Made by a program: the position numbers and the translations under genes
Part shown: piece by piece, positions 44,812 to 52,692 of the stretch
Layout: every line of letters starts with the position of its first letter
Position numbering within the stretch: the stretch's first letter is position 1
The notes under the pieces: model-generated
Told to the model about the DNA's origin: nothing
The model's input: only the letters and a program-made list of their open reading frames with translations
The model's database searches: none
From: Nocardioides rotundus
GTDB lineage: Bacteria; Actinomycetota; Actinomycetes; Propionibacteriales; Nocardioidaceae
Length of the DNA: 64,000 nucleotides
Assembly (NCBI RefSeq): GCF_019931675.1
Contig: NZ_CP082922.1
Location: 1 to 64,000 of the forward strand
Reading direction: 5' to 3'

Positions 44812-45303
44812 ATGAGCACGAGCGCGTCCACGCAGCAGACCGGCCTTCTCTCCCATCCCGCACGGTTGTACGGCGTCCTCGCGCTGGCCGAGGCGGTCAC
44901 CTGGACCCTGCTGCTGCTCGGCATGCTCGGGAAGTACGTCCTCGACCTCGGCGAGCTCGGGGTGCGGATCGGCGGAGGGCTGCACGGCTTCGTCTTCCTC
45001 GCCTACTGCCTGGTGACGCTGCTCGTCGCGATCGACCAACGCTGGTCGCCGGGGCTGCTGGTGCTGGGCTGGGTGTCGGCGGTCGTGCCCTACGCGACCA
45101 TCCCGTTCGAGCGGTACGCCGACCGGCGGGGGCTGCTGGCCGACCGGTGGCGGCTGCGCACCGACGCGCCCGCGGGTCCGGTGGAGCGGATCGCGGCGAC
45201 GGCGCTGCGGCACCCGCTGCCCGCGGTACTGGTGGGCCTGGTCGCCGTGGCGCTGGTCTTCACCGGGCTGCTCGCCGCCGGCCCGCCGACGCAGTGGTTC
45301 TGA
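44812..45303 (+). CDS. DUF3817 membrane protein (second copy)
   Basis: The 163-residue product has hydrophobic segments around VLALAEAVTWTLLLLGML, LHGFVFLAYCLVTLLVAI, LGWVSAVVPYATI and a C-terminal helix (LVGLVAVALVFTGLLAA). The HGFVFLAY and PFERYAD motifs match DUF3817. It is longer than the copy at 27396. Function is unknown. It ends 4 bp before the next gene, suggesting co-transcription. Confidence 0.83.
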   Translation: MSTSASTQQTGLLSHPARLYGVLALAEAVTWTLLLLGMLGKYVLDLGELGVRIGGGLHGFVFLAYCLVTLLVAIDQRWSPGLLVLGWVSAVVPYATIPFERYADRRGLLADRWRLRTDAPAGPVERIAATALRHPLPAVLVGLVAVALVFTGLLAAGPPTQWF

Positions 45304-45307
45304 CGCG

Positions 45308-46150
45308 ATGGCTGGAAGGTGGACGCGTCTCGCGATCGGTGTCGTGCTCTGTGCCGTGGTCGCGGTCCTCGCGCCGGCACCGGCGCTCGCGAGTGTGACC
45401 GCGCCGCGCGCGATGTGGGTCTGGGACCGCCCGGGCCCGGCCGCCCTCATCGACTTCGCCGTCGCGCAGGGCGTGGACGAGCTGTTCGTCAGCGTCGGCC
45501 AGCAGCCCGACCTGCCCTGGCTCACGGCGATGCGCCGGGAGGCCGACCGGGCAGGCCTGCGCATCCAGGCCCTGGGCTCCGCGACCGAGTGGATCGACCG
45601 GCCCGCCGACGCGCTCGCCTGGCAGCAGCGCGTGCTCGACACCGGCCTCTTCGACGGCGTGCACCTCGACGTCGAGCCCTGGCTGCACCCCGACTGGGCG
45701 ACCGAGCGTACCGCGGTCGCCGGTCGCTACCTGACGCTGCTCGAGCAGGTCTCCCAGGCCTCCGCGGCGACCGTGGAGGCCGACATCGCGTTCTGGCTGA
45801 ACGAGGTGGCCACCCCCGCCGGAGAGCCGCTGGACCGTGCGGTGATGGCGCGGGTGGACGCGGTCACGGTGATGAGCTACCGCGACACCGCGACCGGGCC
45901 GGACAGCATCACCGGGGTCGGCGCCGCCGCCCTGGCGAGCGCCGAGGCGACCGGCACCCCGGTGCGCCTGGCGGTGGAGACCAACGACCTCGGCGCGGGC
46001 ACGGTCGCGGCGAAGCAGACGTTCTTCGGCCAGCGGCGCTCGGCGATGACCTCGGTGCTCGCGGCGGTGGACCAGGCGGTCGGGCCGAGCCCGGTCTACG
46101 CCGGGATCGCCGTCCACGACCGCCGGGGCTGGGCCGCGATGCGGCGGTGA
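45308..46150 (+). CDS. Secreted glycoside hydrolase-like TIM-barrel protein
   Basis: The 280-residue protein has a signal peptide (about 1-29, ending APALA) and a mature region reminiscent of TIM-barrel glycosidase folds: RAMWVWDRPGPAALIDFA, DELFVSVGQQPD, DGVHLDVEPWLHPDWA (DxE after a beta-strand), DAVTVMSYRDTA and YAGIAVHDRRGWAAM. The DVEPW and MSYRD elements resemble carbohydrate-active barrels, but I cannot assign a family or substrate. ATG 45308 starts the signal peptide, 4 bp after DUF3817. Confidence 0.75.
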   Translation: MAGRWTRLAIGVVLCAVVAVLAPAPALASVTAPRAMWVWDRPGPAALIDFAVAQGVDELFVSVGQQPDLPWLTAMRREADRAGLRIQALGSATEWIDRPADALAWQQRVLDTGLFDGVHLDVEPWLHPDWATERTAVAGRYLTLLEQVSQASAATVEADIAFWLNEVATPAGEPLDRAVMARVDAVTVMSYRDTATGPDSITGVGAAALASAEATGTPVRLAVETNDLGAGTVAAKQTFFGQRRSAMTSVLAAVDQAVGPSPVYAGIAVHDRRGWAAMRR

Positions 46151-46163
46151 CGCCGTACCTCCC

Positions 46164-46640
46164 TCAGCGGACGGCGGCGAGGATCTCCGGGTCCTCGCAC
46201 GCCCGGGCGAATGCCGCGATCCTGGCGCGGATCTCCCGGCCGAGCAGCCACTGGCCGACCAGCGCACCGGGCCGGGCGAGCAGCGAGGGCCGGATGGCGT
46301 AGGTGTACTTCCACACCGCGCGCGTGCCCGCGACGCCGCCCGACTCCTCGGGGGTGAAGCGCCAGCCGCCGCCGAAGGTCTCGAAGAACCACGGCCCCCG
46401 CTCCATCGTCATCCCGACCGACGTCGGCGGGCGGTAGGAGGTGTAGCGGCTGACCATCCTCGGCCCGACGCGCGCGTGGGTGAGGGTCCGCACGCCCTTG
46501 CCCGGGCGGTCGGCGTCGAGCAGCCGCTGGCTGCGGATGAACGGGTCCCACCGCAGCCGCAGCTCGCCGGTCGTCTGCGAGACCGCGAACGCGGTCTCCG
46601 GCGGCACCGGCACCCACGCCTGCGCGGTCACCTGTGGCAT
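46164..46640 (-). CDS. SRPBCC (START-like) family protein
   Basis: This is a 158-residue ligand-binding fold of the polyketide cyclase/dehydrase type. It begins TAQAWVPVPPETAFAVSQTTGEL and contains RWDPFIRSQRLLDADRPGKGVR and a C-terminal long helix (GREIRARIAAFARAC). Such proteins bind small hydrophobic molecules; the ligand is unknown. ATG 46640 is used. It is convergent with the barrel protein and divergent from the peroxidase. Confidence 0.82.
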   Translation of the reverse strand: MPQVTAQAWVPVPPETAFAVSQTTGELRLRWDPFIRSQRLLDADRPGKGVRTLTHARVGPRMVSRYTSYRPPTSVGMTMERGPWFFETFGGGWRFTPEESGGVAGTRAVWKYTYAIRPSLLARPGALVGQWLLGREIRARIAAFARACEDPEILAAVR

Positions 46641-46692
46641 GCACCCACTCTAGGCACGCCGCCGGCGGGGGCCGCGGTGTCACACTGGGTGG

Positions 46693-47172
46693 GTGACCTC
46701 CCTCCGTGACTTCCACGCGACCGCGATCTCCGGGCAGGACGTCGACCTGTCGACGTACGACGGCCAGGTCGTCCTCGTCGTCAACACCGCCTCCCAGTGC
46801 GGCTTCACGCCGCAGTACGAGGGCCTGCAGAGGCTGCAGGACACCTACGCCGACCGCGGCTTCACGGTGCTCGGCTTCCCGTCGGACCAGTTCGGCCATC
46901 AGGAGCCCGGCGACGAGGCCGAGATCGCCGACTTCTGCGACCGCACCTACGGCGTGACGTTCCCGATGTTCGCCAAGATCGACGTCAACGGCGACGACGC
47001 GCACCCGCTCTACCGCTGGCTGCGCCAGGAGCAGGGCGGGCTGCTCGGCGGCCGGATCAAGTGGAACTTCACCAAGTTCCTCATCGGCCGCGACGGCCGG
47101 GTGATCGACCGGTTCGCGCCCACCAAGAAGCCCGAGTCGCTCACCGGAGCGATCGAGTCCGCCCTGGGCTAG
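46693..47172 (+). CDS. Glutathione peroxidase family (thiol peroxidase)
   Basis: This enzyme reduces peroxides with a cysteine nucleophile. The 159-residue protein has NTASQCGFTPQYEGLQ (peroxidatic Cys), the Gln in FPSDQFGHQEPG and the WNFTKFLI motif completing the catalytic set. It uses cysteine, not selenocysteine. In actinobacteria the donor is likely thioredoxin or mycothiol, not glutathione. GTG 46693 follows GGGTGGGTGACC. It faces ppgK tail to tail with an 11-bp gap. Confidence 0.92.
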   Translation: MTSLRDFHATAISGQDVDLSTYDGQVVLVVNTASQCGFTPQYEGLQRLQDTYADRGFTVLGFPSDQFGHQEPGDEAEIADFCDRTYGVTFPMFAKIDVNGDDAHPLYRWLRQEQGGLLGGRIKWNFTKFLIGRDGRVIDRFAPTKKPESLTGAIESALG

Positions 47173-47183
47173 ACCCCACGCCC

Positions 47184-47936
47184 TCAGCGGCCGTGCTCGA
47201 CGGCGGCCAGCGCGGCGCCGACGATCCCGGCGGTGTTCCGCAGCTGCGCGGGGATGATCGGCGTGCGGATGTCGAGCAGCGGCAGGAACTCCTCGGACCT
47301 CTTGCTGACCCCGCCGCCGACGACGAACAGCTCAGGGGAGAAGAGGCGCTCGACGGTGCGGTAGTACGTCGTCAGCCGGCCGGCCCACTCCTCCCACGAC
47401 AGCTCCTCCCGCTCGCGCGCGGAGTTGGCCGCGCGGGACTCCGCGTCGTGGCCCTCGATCTCCAGGTGCCCCAGCTCGGAGTTGGGCACCACAATGCCGT
47501 CGAAGACCATCGCCGAGCCGATGCCGGTCCCGAGGGTCGTCACGATCACCAGCCCGGAGACCCCCTGGGCCGCGCCGTACCTCACCTCCGCCAGGCCCGC
47601 CGCGTCCGCGTCGTTGACCACGTGCACCACCCGGCCGGTCGCGTCGGTGAGCAGCGCGTCGGCGTCCGTGCCGATCCAGGCCGGGTCGATGTTCGCCGCC
47701 GAGCTGACCACGCCGTGCCGGACGACGCCGGGGATGGTCAGGCCGACGGGAGCGGTGGAGTCCTCGAACCGGCCCAGCAGCTCGACCAGCACGCCGAGGA
47801 CCGCGTCGGGGGTGGCCGGCTGCGGCGTCTCGATCCGCTCGCGCTCGCCGGCGAACTCGCCGGTCTCCAGATCCACCGGCGCGCCCTTGATGCCGCTGCC
47901 GCCGAAGTCGATGCCGAAGGGGTTCTCGGTGCTCAT
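47184..47936 (-). CDS. ppgK: Polyphosphate glucokinase
   Basis: PpgK phosphorylates glucose using polyphosphate (and often ATP). The 250-residue ROK-family protein has [19 protein letters not shown], the phosphate-binding [15 protein letters not shown] and the ROK-type [22 protein letters not shown] 47936 is chosen because the frame upstream is not protein-like. It is a common actinobacterial housekeeping gene. Confidence 0.92.
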   Translation of the reverse strand: MSTENPFGIDFGGSGIKGAPVDLETGEFAGERERIETPQPATPDAVLGVLVELLGRFEDSTAPVGLTIPGVVRHGVVSSAANIDPAWIGTDADALLTDATGRVVHVVNDADAAGLAEVRYGAAQGVSGLVIVTTLGTGIGSAMVFDGIVVPNSELGHLEIEGHDAESRAANSAREREELSWEEWAGRLTTYYRTVERLFSPELFVVGGGVSKRSEEFLPLLDIRTPIIPAQLRNTAGIVGAALAAVEHGR

Positions 47937-48076
47937 GGGGCCACTCTCGCACCGCGGTCCGGCGCGGACCACCGCCCGCAGGGAGGATCGCCGCCGGGCG
48001 GCGGTTCGGTCACGGTTCGGCCACGTCGGCTCCCGGCCCCTCGCGCGCCGTACCGCCCGGCTGGAAGGCTGACGCG

Positions 48077-48808
48077 GTGCTGACCACCCATCTCGAGGGG
48101 CTCCGTGAGTCGATGGTCGCTTTCGTGCGGTACGCCGACCGCGCGGGGCTGCGTGCTCCCGTCCCGACCTGCCCGGACTGGAAGGTGCGCCACCTGGTCG
48201 CGCACCAGGGGAGCATCCACCGGTGGGCGCGCGCCGGGCTGCGCGGCGAGGAGGTCGACACCGTCGCGATCGAGCGGGTGGGGATGAACCACGACGACCC
48301 GCTGGACTGGCTGCGCGAGGGGGCGATCGAGCTGGCGACCGCGATCGTCAAGGCACCCGCCGACGTCGAGGCGCCGGTCTTCCTGGCCGACGCCGGGCCG
48401 CCGAAGGAGTTCTGGGCGCGGCGGCAGTGTCACGAGACGACGATCCACGCGGTCGACGCGCTCGCGGCCTCGCTGGGCCGGAGGCCCCAGGGTGCGGAGA
48501 CGCCGTGGATCTCCGAGGAGGTCGCGCTGGACGGGATCGACGAGCTTCTCACCGGCTTCTGGCCGCGGGAGCGGTGCGGGCTGCGCAGCGAGGACGCCTT
48601 CCGGCTCGCGGTGCGCTCCGGGGGTCGCGGCTGGGAGGTCGAGGTCGGCCCGGGGGTGCCGCGGGCACGCCGTACCGACTCCCCGGACGGCGACGTCGTG
48701 GTCGACGGCGACCCGGTGCCGACGTACCTCTCCCTGTGGAACCGCAGCGACGAGGTCGGCGCCGCCGACGACCGATGGGCCCTCGTCACCCGACTGGCCA
48801 CCGTTTGA
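48077..48808 (+). CDS. Maleylpyruvate isomerase (mycothiol-dependent) family protein
   Basis: The 243-residue protein belongs to the DinB-like MDMPI family of mycothiol-linked enzymes. It has [22 protein letters not shown] (zinc His) and the [17 protein letters not shown] segment with HxxxH-type ligands. The reaction is unknown for most members. GTG 48077 is used. Its stop overlaps the inverted repeat and promoter of alkB. Confidence 0.87.
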   Translation: MLTTHLEGLRESMVAFVRYADRAGLRAPVPTCPDWKVRHLVAHQGSIHRWARAGLRGEEVDTVAIERVGMNHDDPLDWLREGAIELATAIVKAPADVEAPVFLADAGPPKEFWARRQCHETTIHAVDALAASLGRRPQGAETPWISEEVALDGIDELLTGFWPRERCGLRSEDAFRLAVRSGGRGWEVEVGPGVPRARRTDSPDGDVVVDGDPVPTYLSLWNRSDEVGAADDRWALVTRLATV

Positions 48809-48859
48809 CAGAAACGCACCTATTGTCAAACGACTTTACAAGTTGTACTGTTCTGTCAA
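48805..48859 (+). promoter_or_regulatory. alkB promoter with flanking inverted repeat
   Basis: TTGACAGAA (48805-48813) is repeated inverted as TTCTGTCAA (48851-48859). Between them, TTGTCA (48823-48828) and TACTGT (48846-48851) are spaced 17 bp and could be -35 and -10 boxes. The AT-richer patch is unlike neighbouring DNA. The arms are plausible operator half-sites for the downstream TetR regulator. Confidence 0.55.
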
Positions 48860-48903
48860 CCCCGAGCCGGGGCGCCCGTCCCCGGCGGATGCGGAGACAG
48901 GAC

Positions 48904-50370
48904 ATGAGCACCATTCCCGCCGGCTCGACCGAGCAGTGGACGGACAAGAAGCGCTACCTGTGGCTGATCGGGCTGGTCGTGCCCAGCCTCGCGTTCCTCG
49001 CCTTCGGCCTGCACCAGGCGACCGGCTGGGGCGTGTGGCTGTGGATCGGGCCGATCGTGATCCTCGGGATCGTGCCGGCGATCGACCTGGTCGCGGGGCT
49101 GGACCGCTCCAACCCGCCGGACGAGGTGATCGAGCAGCTGGAGAAGGACCGCTACTACCGCTGGATCACCTATCTCTTCCTTCCCATTCAGTATGTCGGG
49201 TTCGTCGGGGCGCTGGTGTGGCTCGCGCGCCCGGAGTGGCTGGGCGTGGCCGAGCTCGCGACCTGGGAGAAGGTCGGGCTCGCGGTCTCCATCGGCTGCA
49301 TCGGCGGCATCGGGATCAACACCGCGCACGAGCTGGGGCACAAGCGGGAGAGCCACGAGCGGTGGCTGTCGAAGATCGCGCTCGCGCAGAGCTTCTACGG
49401 GCACTTCTACATCGAGCACAACCGCGGGCACCACGTGCGGGTCGCCACCCCGGAGGACCCGGCCAGCTCGCGGGTCGGCGAGAGCTTCTACGCCTTCTGG
49501 CCGCGCACCGTGTTCGGCTCGCTGAAGTCGGCCTGGCGGCTGGAGAAGCGGCGCTATGCGCGGAAGAAGACGCACCCCTTCCACCTCGGCAACGACGTGC
49601 TCAACGCGTGGGTGATGTCCGCCGTGCTGTGGGGCGTGCTGATCGCCTGGCTGGGCGTGGGGATCGTGCCCTATCTCCTGATCCAGGCCGTCGTCGGCTT
49701 CTCGCTGCTGGAGGTCGTCAACTACATGGAGCACTACGGGATGCTGCGGCAGAAGGTCGGCGTCGGCGAGCGGCAGCGCTATGAGCGGGTCGACCCCTCG
49801 CACTCGTGGAACTCCAACAACATCGCCACCAACGTGCTGCTCTACCACCTGCAGCGGCACAGCGACCACCACGCCAACCCGACCCGGCGCTACCAGACGC
49901 TGCGCGACTTCGAGGAGAGCCCGGTGCTGCCGACCGGGTACGCCGGGATGATCGTGCTCGCCCTCATCCCGCCGGTGTGGCGCCGGGTGATGGACCCCCG
50001 CGTGCTCGTCCACTTCGACGGCGACCTGTCCCGGGCGAACCTGGCCCCCCGCAAGCGGGACCGCCTCCTCGCCGAGTCGGCGCCCATCTCCCCCGAGTCG
50101 GCGCTTGTTGACCGCGAGTCGGCGCTTGTTGACCGCGAGTCGGCGCCAGTTGACGGCGAGTCGGCGCGAGGTGACCGTACGGCGGAGCCTCTGGCAGCCC
50201 GCTGCCCGGGCTGCGGCTACGTCTACGAGGTGGCCGAGGGCAACGAGCTGGAGGGCTTCGCGGCCGGGACCGCCTGGGCCGAGGTACCCGACGACTGGTG
50301 CTGCCCCGACTGCGGTGTCCGGGAGAAGGTGGACTTCGTCCCGTGCGCGCCTCAGCGCAGCGTGGCCTGA
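48904..50370 (+). CDS. alkB: Alkane 1-monooxygenase fused to rubredoxin
   Basis: AlkB hydroxylates the terminal carbon of n-alkanes using a membrane di-iron site fed by rubredoxin. The 488-residue product has about six membrane helices and all four histidine motifs: HELGHK (142-147), HNRGHH (172-177), NYMEHYG (273-279) and HSDHH (319-323). A linker of five 7-residue repeats (391-425, ESALVDR type) follows, then a rubredoxin domain with CPGCGY and DDWCCPDCG (about 434-475). ATG 48904 follows a GGAGACAGGAC site. Fusion means electrons need only a rubredoxin reductase. Fusions are known in Nocardioides and Prauserella. Confidence 0.95.
   Translation: MSTIPAGSTEQWTDKKRYLWLIGLVVPSLAFLAFGLHQATGWGVWLWIGPIVILGIVPAIDLVAGLDRSNPPDEVIEQLEKDRYYRWITYLFLPIQYVGFVGALVWLARPEWLGVAELATWEKVGLAVSIGCIGGIGINTAHELGHKRESHERWLSKIALAQSFYGHFYIEHNRGHHVRVATPEDPASSRVGESFYAFWPRTVFGSLKSAWRLEKRRYARKKTHPFHLGNDVLNAWVMSAVLWGVLIAWLGVGIVPYLLIQAVVGFSLLEVVNYMEHYGMLRQKVGVGERQRYERVDPSHSWNSNNIATNVLLYHLQRHSDHHANPTRRYQTLRDFEESPVLPTGYAGMIVLALIPPVWRRVMDPRVLVHFDGDLSRANLAPRKRDRLLAESAPISPESALVDRESALVDRESAPVDGESARGDRTAEPLAARCPGCGYVYEVAEGNELEGFAAGTAWAEVPDDWCCPDCGVREKVDFVPCAPQRSVA
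50074..50178 (+). repeat. 21-bp tandem repeat in the AlkB-rubredoxin linker
   Basis: Five 21-bp units start GAGTCGGCGC at 50074, 50095, 50116, 50137 and 50158; the second and third are identical. Each encodes seven residues, so the frame is kept. The reverse complement of the unit recurs after the gene. Confidence 0.93.
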
Positions 50371-50469
50371 GATCCCGACTGGCGTCGACAAGCGCCGACT
50401 CGGGGTGAAGTAGCGCCGACTGGGCGTCAACAAGCGCCGACTCGAGGTGAAGTAGCGCCGACTCGGCGA
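50371..50469. repeat. Inverted array of the 21-bp linker repeat
   Basis: Four units with 21-bp period (50386-50469), each containing AGCGCCGACT, are reverse complements of the linker units; a partial unit lies at 50371-50385. They occupy the space between alkB and the tetR gene. Confidence 0.88.
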
Positions 50470-50498
50470 ACTAGGGTGAGGGTGTGCGGGAGGGGAGC

Positions 50499-51050
50499 AT
50501 GCGGGGGCGGGTGATCGCGGCGGCGGCGGAGCTGACCGCGGAGACCGGCTGGTCGGCGGTCACCATGGGCAAGCTCGCCGAGCGGGTCGGGGTGAGCCGG
50601 CAGACCGTCTACAACGAGATCGGCTCCAAGCCCGCGCTGGCCGAGGCGATGGTGCTCGCCGAGCTCGGCCGCTTCCTCGAGCTCGTCGACGCGGCCTTCG
50701 ACGAGCACCCCGACGACCTGGTCGCGGCGATCCGCGATGCGGCGTACGGCGTGCTCACCCTGGCCCGGGAGAACGCGCTGCTCCAGGCGATCGTCACCGC
50801 CTCCCACGGCGCCGAGACCGAGCTGCTGCCCCTGCTGACCACCCGCTCGGACGCCCTGGTCGAGACGGCGACGGGGGTGATCGCGCAGCGGCTGCCGGGG
50901 TACGACGTACGCCTCACCGGGCGCCGGCTCGACGCGGCCCTGGACATGGTGGTCCGATTGGTGCTCTCCCACGTCATGCACCCCACGCGCACGCCGGAGG
51001 ACACCGCCGACGACATCGCCTGGCTGACGTCGCGGGTGCTCGCCGACTGA
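50499..51050 (+). CDS. TetR family transcriptional regulator
   Basis: The 183-residue product has the TetR helix-turn-helix (SAVTMGKLAERVGVSRQTVYNEIGSK) and a helical ligand domain, typical in length. ATG 50499 has GGAGGGG just upstream; GTG 50484 would add five residues. It follows alkB on the same strand, the order seen in actinobacterial alkB clusters where the TetR protein represses alkane genes. It probably binds the inverted repeat before alkB; the effector is unknown (possibly a fatty acid). Confidence 0.88.
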   Translation: MRGRVIAAAAELTAETGWSAVTMGKLAERVGVSRQTVYNEIGSKPALAEAMVLAELGRFLELVDAAFDEHPDDLVAAIRDAAYGVLTLARENALLQAIVTASHGAETELLPLLTTRSDALVETATGVIAQRLPGYDVRLTGRRLDAALDMVVRLVLSHVMHPTRTPEDTADDIAWLTSRVLAD

Positions 51051-51126
51051 ACCGGAGAAGGCCGGGAAATCGAGGCCGCGAGGGGGTTCCCGCGGCCCTC
51101 CAGGACGTCGTACGCTCGTCTCGACG

Positions 51127-51141
51127 GTGCGTATCACGAAA
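51127..51141. promoter_or_regulatory. 15-bp palindrome upstream of MTHFR-like gene
   Basis: GTGCGTATCACGAAA lies 12 bp before ATG 51153. It matches the pattern TTKCGTATCNYGMAA, also found twice at 63817-63850 before the oxidoreductase, and is a plausible shared operator. Confidence 0.5.
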
Positions 51142-51152
51142 TCAGGTTCACC

Positions 51153-52001
51153 ATGCGCAACAAGCTCCGCGCCCAGGACCGGCCCACGGTCGACCGGCTG
51201 CTCCGCCACGCCCGCTTCGAGGTGCTGCCCACCCCGACGATCGAGGAGAAGGTGGTCACCCACGTCCCGCACGACGTGACGATCACCGTCACCGCCTCGC
51301 CCAGCAAGGGCCTGGAGGAGACGATCGCGCTCAGCGAGAGCCTGGCGCGGCAGGGTTACGACGTGGTCCCGCACCTGGCCGCCCGGATGGTCGAGGGCCG
51401 CACGCACCTGGAGAAGATCGTGCCCCGCCTCACCGAGGTCGGCGTCACCACGGTCTTCGTGCCCGGCGGCGACGCGGCCCCCGGCGAGGGGTACGCCGAC
51501 GCGCTCGGCCTGCTGCAGGACCTGGCCGAGATGGGCAACCCGTTCCAGCGGGTCGGCGTTGCGGGCTACCCCGAGTCGCACCCCACGATCCACGACGACA
51601 TCGCCGTGCAGTCGATGTGGGACAAACGCAAGTACGCCACCCACGTCGTCTCCAACCTCACCTTCGACCCCGACGTGATCGCGAACTGGATCCACCGGAT
51701 GCGGCTGCGCGGGATCGAGCTGCCGCTGCTGCTCGGCATTCCCGGCCCGGTCGAGGTGACCAAGCTGCTCACCATGGCGACCCGGATCGGCGTGGGCGAC
51801 TCCACCCGCTTCCTGGCCAAGCAGAAGGGCGTGATGACGCGCCTGGTCACCCCGGGCGGCTTCACCGGCGAGCGCTTCCTCGAGCAGTGCGCGCCCACCC
51901 TCGGCGAGCCCGAGGCGCGGGTCGAGGGCCTGCACGTCTACACGTTCAACCAGGTGGAGGAGACCGCCGCCTGGCGGGCCGACCTGCTCTCCCGGCTCTG
52001 A
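51153..52001 (+). CDS. Methylenetetrahydrofolate reductase family protein
   Basis: MTHFR interconverts methylene- and methyl-tetrahydrofolate. The 282-residue protein has the barrel pattern with FEVLPTPTIEEKV (the family Glu in F-E), VTASPSKGLEETI, VVPHLAARM, VFVPGGDA and VAGYPESHP, and a late LHVYTFNQVEETAAW. It is divergent from housekeeping MetF. Beside a methyltransferase system it could oxidise methyl-THF so the carbon can enter other C1 reactions. ATG 51153 lacks a strong site. Repeat family C follows the stop. Confidence 0.85.
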   Translation: MRNKLRAQDRPTVDRLLRHARFEVLPTPTIEEKVVTHVPHDVTITVTASPSKGLEETIALSESLARQGYDVVPHLAARMVEGRTHLEKIVPRLTEVGVTTVFVPGGDAAPGEGYADALGLLQDLAEMGNPFQRVGVAGYPESHPTIHDDIAVQSMWDKRKYATHVVSNLTFDPDVIANWIHRMRLRGIELPLLLGIPGPVEVTKLLTMATRIGVGDSTRFLAKQKGVMTRLVTPGGFTGERFLEQCAPTLGEPEARVEGLHVYTFNQVEETAAWRADLLSRL

Positions 52002-52050
52002 GGTCGAGTGCGCGGCCCCGTGGGGAGTACGACGCTCCGCGCACTCAACC
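52002..52050. repeat. Dispersed hairpin repeat family C, copy 2
   Basis: GAGTGCGCGG and CCGCGCACTC form a perfect 10-bp stem, extended by a near match, around GTGGGGAGTACGACG. Nearly identical to 25303-25357. It begins at the stop of the MTHFR-like gene and overlaps the last bases of the convergent DUF1638 gene. Confidence 0.88.
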
Positions 52051-52692
52051 CGCGACGAGAGGCGCCAGCGCACGCTCCAGCCCGTCGTGGCCGGTGGGCA
52101 CGATCGTGAGCGGCAGTCCGATCCGCTCGGCAGCTGCGGCCGCGAGGGCGGCCAGCTCCGGGTCGTCCGGCTCCTGGGCCAGCCACACCGCCCGGGTGTA
52201 GGAGCCGAAGTAGTCCTCGCGCAGCTCGGGATAGCGGTCCAGCCCGAGCTCGCGCACCACGGTCCGCTCGAAGGAGCGCACCAGGAAGTCGGTGAGCACG
52301 TAGGTCCCCGGCTGCTCGGCGAAGACCCGCTCCAGCCGCTCGGCGCCGCCGTACACGTCGTAGCAGTGCAGCCCCGGCAGCCGCGCGATCCCCAGCTCCT
52401 CGCACACCGCGTCGAGCGCGCCGTAGGTGCCGCAGTCGGCATACCCCACCACGATCGAGGAGTACGTCGCACCCAGCGACCCGGCGAGCTCGCGCACCGC
52501 GGGCGCGATCCGGGCGGGCTGGTTGTGCAGCAGCGGCGGCAGGGGGTGCACGTCCAGCGGCCACCCCCGGCGCGCGGCCAGGGAGGCGGCCGGCTGCGCC
52601 AGCGCGCCGCACGCGATGAGGGCGACCCGCTCAGAACGCGAGCTGCTCGACGAAGCGGTCGTTGAAGTCGGCGCGGTCGGAGAGCTCGACAT
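52045..52692 (-). CDS. DUF1638 protein
   Basis: This is a protein of unknown function found repeatedly in corrinoid methyltransferase clusters. The 215-residue product has a serine/threonine-rich N-terminus and a core with ALIACGALAQP, VVGYADCGTYGALDAV and LPGLHCYDVYGGAERL; the conserved Cys and His could bind metal or a cofactor. ATG 52692 overlaps the 3' end of the RACo gene by about 62 bp, and no later start exists before the core. Its place after RACo suggests a role in cobamide or methyl transfer maintenance; this is inference. Confidence 0.85.
   Translation of the reverse strand: MSSSPTAPTSTTASSSSSRSERVALIACGALAQPAASLAARRGWPLDVHPLPPLLHNQPARIAPAVRELAGSLGATYSSIVVGYADCGTYGALDAVCEELGIARLPGLHCYDVYGGAERLERVFAEQPGTYVLTDFLVRSFERTVVRELGLDRYPELREDYFGSYTRAVWLAQEPDDPELAALAAAAAERIGLPLTIVPTGHDGLERALAPLVAG

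Noticed and set aside
50074..50469. CRISPR-like repeats around rubredoxin
   Set aside because: The 21-bp units are contiguous and partly coding, without spacers.
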